Origin: Bacteroidaceae bacterium | GTDB lineage: Bacteria > Bacteroidota > Bacteroidia > Bacteroidales > Bacteroidaceae | Assembly: GCA_017507385.1 (NCBI GenBank) | Contig: JAFWAX010000065.1 | Location: 30,824-94,823 of the forward strand | DNA: 64,000 nucleotides | Direction: 5' to 3' | Part shown: in pieces, positions 63,880 through 64,000 of the stretch | Layout: each line of letters begins with the position of its first letter | How positions within the stretch are numbered: position 1 is the stretch's first letter | The notes under the pieces: generated by a model | Database searches by the model: none | Told to the model about the DNA's origin: nothing | The model's input: only the letters and a program-made list of their open reading frames with translations | Translations under genes and position numbers: made by a program

Positions 63880-64000
63880 TTACCAAAGCCATTTGGAGAT
63901 TTCTTCCTCGAAGTCCAGGCGTTCATTGGATTGAGGGTCAAGGCTACCACCGGCATCTACACCGCCATAGCCAAGTTTAACGCCTCCGCCGCCACCGCTG
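63880..64000 (-). CDS. C-terminal end of an unidentified glycine-rich protein (partial)
   Basis: The minus strand reads from the window edge to a TAA at 63880-63882 and gives 39 residues: a run of glycines, then VKLGYGGVDAGGSLDPQSNE and RLDFEEEISKWLW. Frame, residue composition and the palindrome that follows support a real gene end, but the family is not recognised. Glycine-rich tails of this sort could be a linker before a short acidic C-terminal peptide. Confidence 0.55.
   Translation of the reverse strand, partial: SGGGGGVKLGYGGVDAGGSLDPQSNERLDFEEEISKWLW

Overview
The window reads as a chromosomal segment from a member of the Bacteroidales, most likely Prevotellaceae (Prevotella, Segatella or Xylanibacter type, gut or rumen). 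Support comes from a SusC/SusD pair, many Bacteroidetes-type promoters (TAnnTTTG, sometimes with TTTG about 19 bases upstream), the lack of clear Shine-Dalgarno sequences, BspA-like leucine-rich repeats, DUF2027, DUF2795 and DUF3109 proteins, and a short C-terminal tail (YDLxGRxV...GIYIxNGKKVLVK) on several secreted proteins. No rRNA, tRNA, CRISPR, transposase or prophage gene was seen.

Layout. 1-3.7 kb: the 3' part of a BspA-like surface protein, then a response regulator and a zinc-ribbon (TackOD1-like) protein on the minus strand. 4.0-5.5 kb: DUF3109 protein and ribF. 5.6-11.2 kb: a cobalamin riboswitch driving a B12 uptake operon (BtuB-like receptor, BtuG-like surface propeller, BtuF-like binding lipoprotein, BtuC-like permease) with no ATPase gene. 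11.4-15.1 kb: a porin-like protein and two secreted proteins whose last 81 bases are identical. 15.2-24.2 kb (minus): GH31, GH43 and a multidomain GH-A-like enzyme directly behind serB, and tyrS upstream. 24.9-28.3 kb: GH51 arabinofuranosidase and GH8 oligoxylanase. 28.4-30.3 kb (minus): an ABC-type ATPase plus DUF4435 (Toprim-like) pair that resembles the PARIS anti-phage system. 30.5-32.9 kb: a PurF-like protein lacking the catalytic cysteine, and an MTA/SAH nucleosidase. 33.1-42.4 kb: metalloprotease, SusC, SusD and a propeller-like secreted protein, which looks like a peptide-uptake locus. 42.7-47.7 kb: CE6 esterase and two GH43 enzymes. 47.8-52.1 kb (minus): HD protein, DUF2795 protein, cobalamin adenosyltransferase, a short methyltransferase-like protein and an orphan histidine kinase. 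52.3-60.1 kb: birA-queA-Nudix-tandem CE12 esterase, GH30 xylanase, tadA and a MATE exporter. 60.2-64 kb (minus): SDR, acyl-CoA synthetase, DUF2027/Smr protein and the 3' end of a glycine-rich protein.

Two themes tie the genes together. One is degradation of substituted xylan: backbone cleavage (GH30), oligosaccharide trimming (GH8, GH43), side-chain removal (GH51, GH43, possibly GH31) and deacetylation (CE6, CE12). These genes are scattered in four clusters, none with its own SusC/SusD. The other is cobalamin use: the riboswitch-controlled uptake operon near 6-11 kb and the adenosyltransferase near 49.5 kb.

The most unusual material is non-coding. Four intergenic palindromes (near 1.6, 32.0, 42.5 and 60.1 kb) share a four-slot design in which two GC-rich words are shuffled between constant AT-rich spacers. 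Three further elements (24.5, 49.2 and 63.7 kb) share a three-arm design in which one arm can pair with either of two others. Coordinates and functions are read by eye; family names rest on recognised motifs, not on searches.
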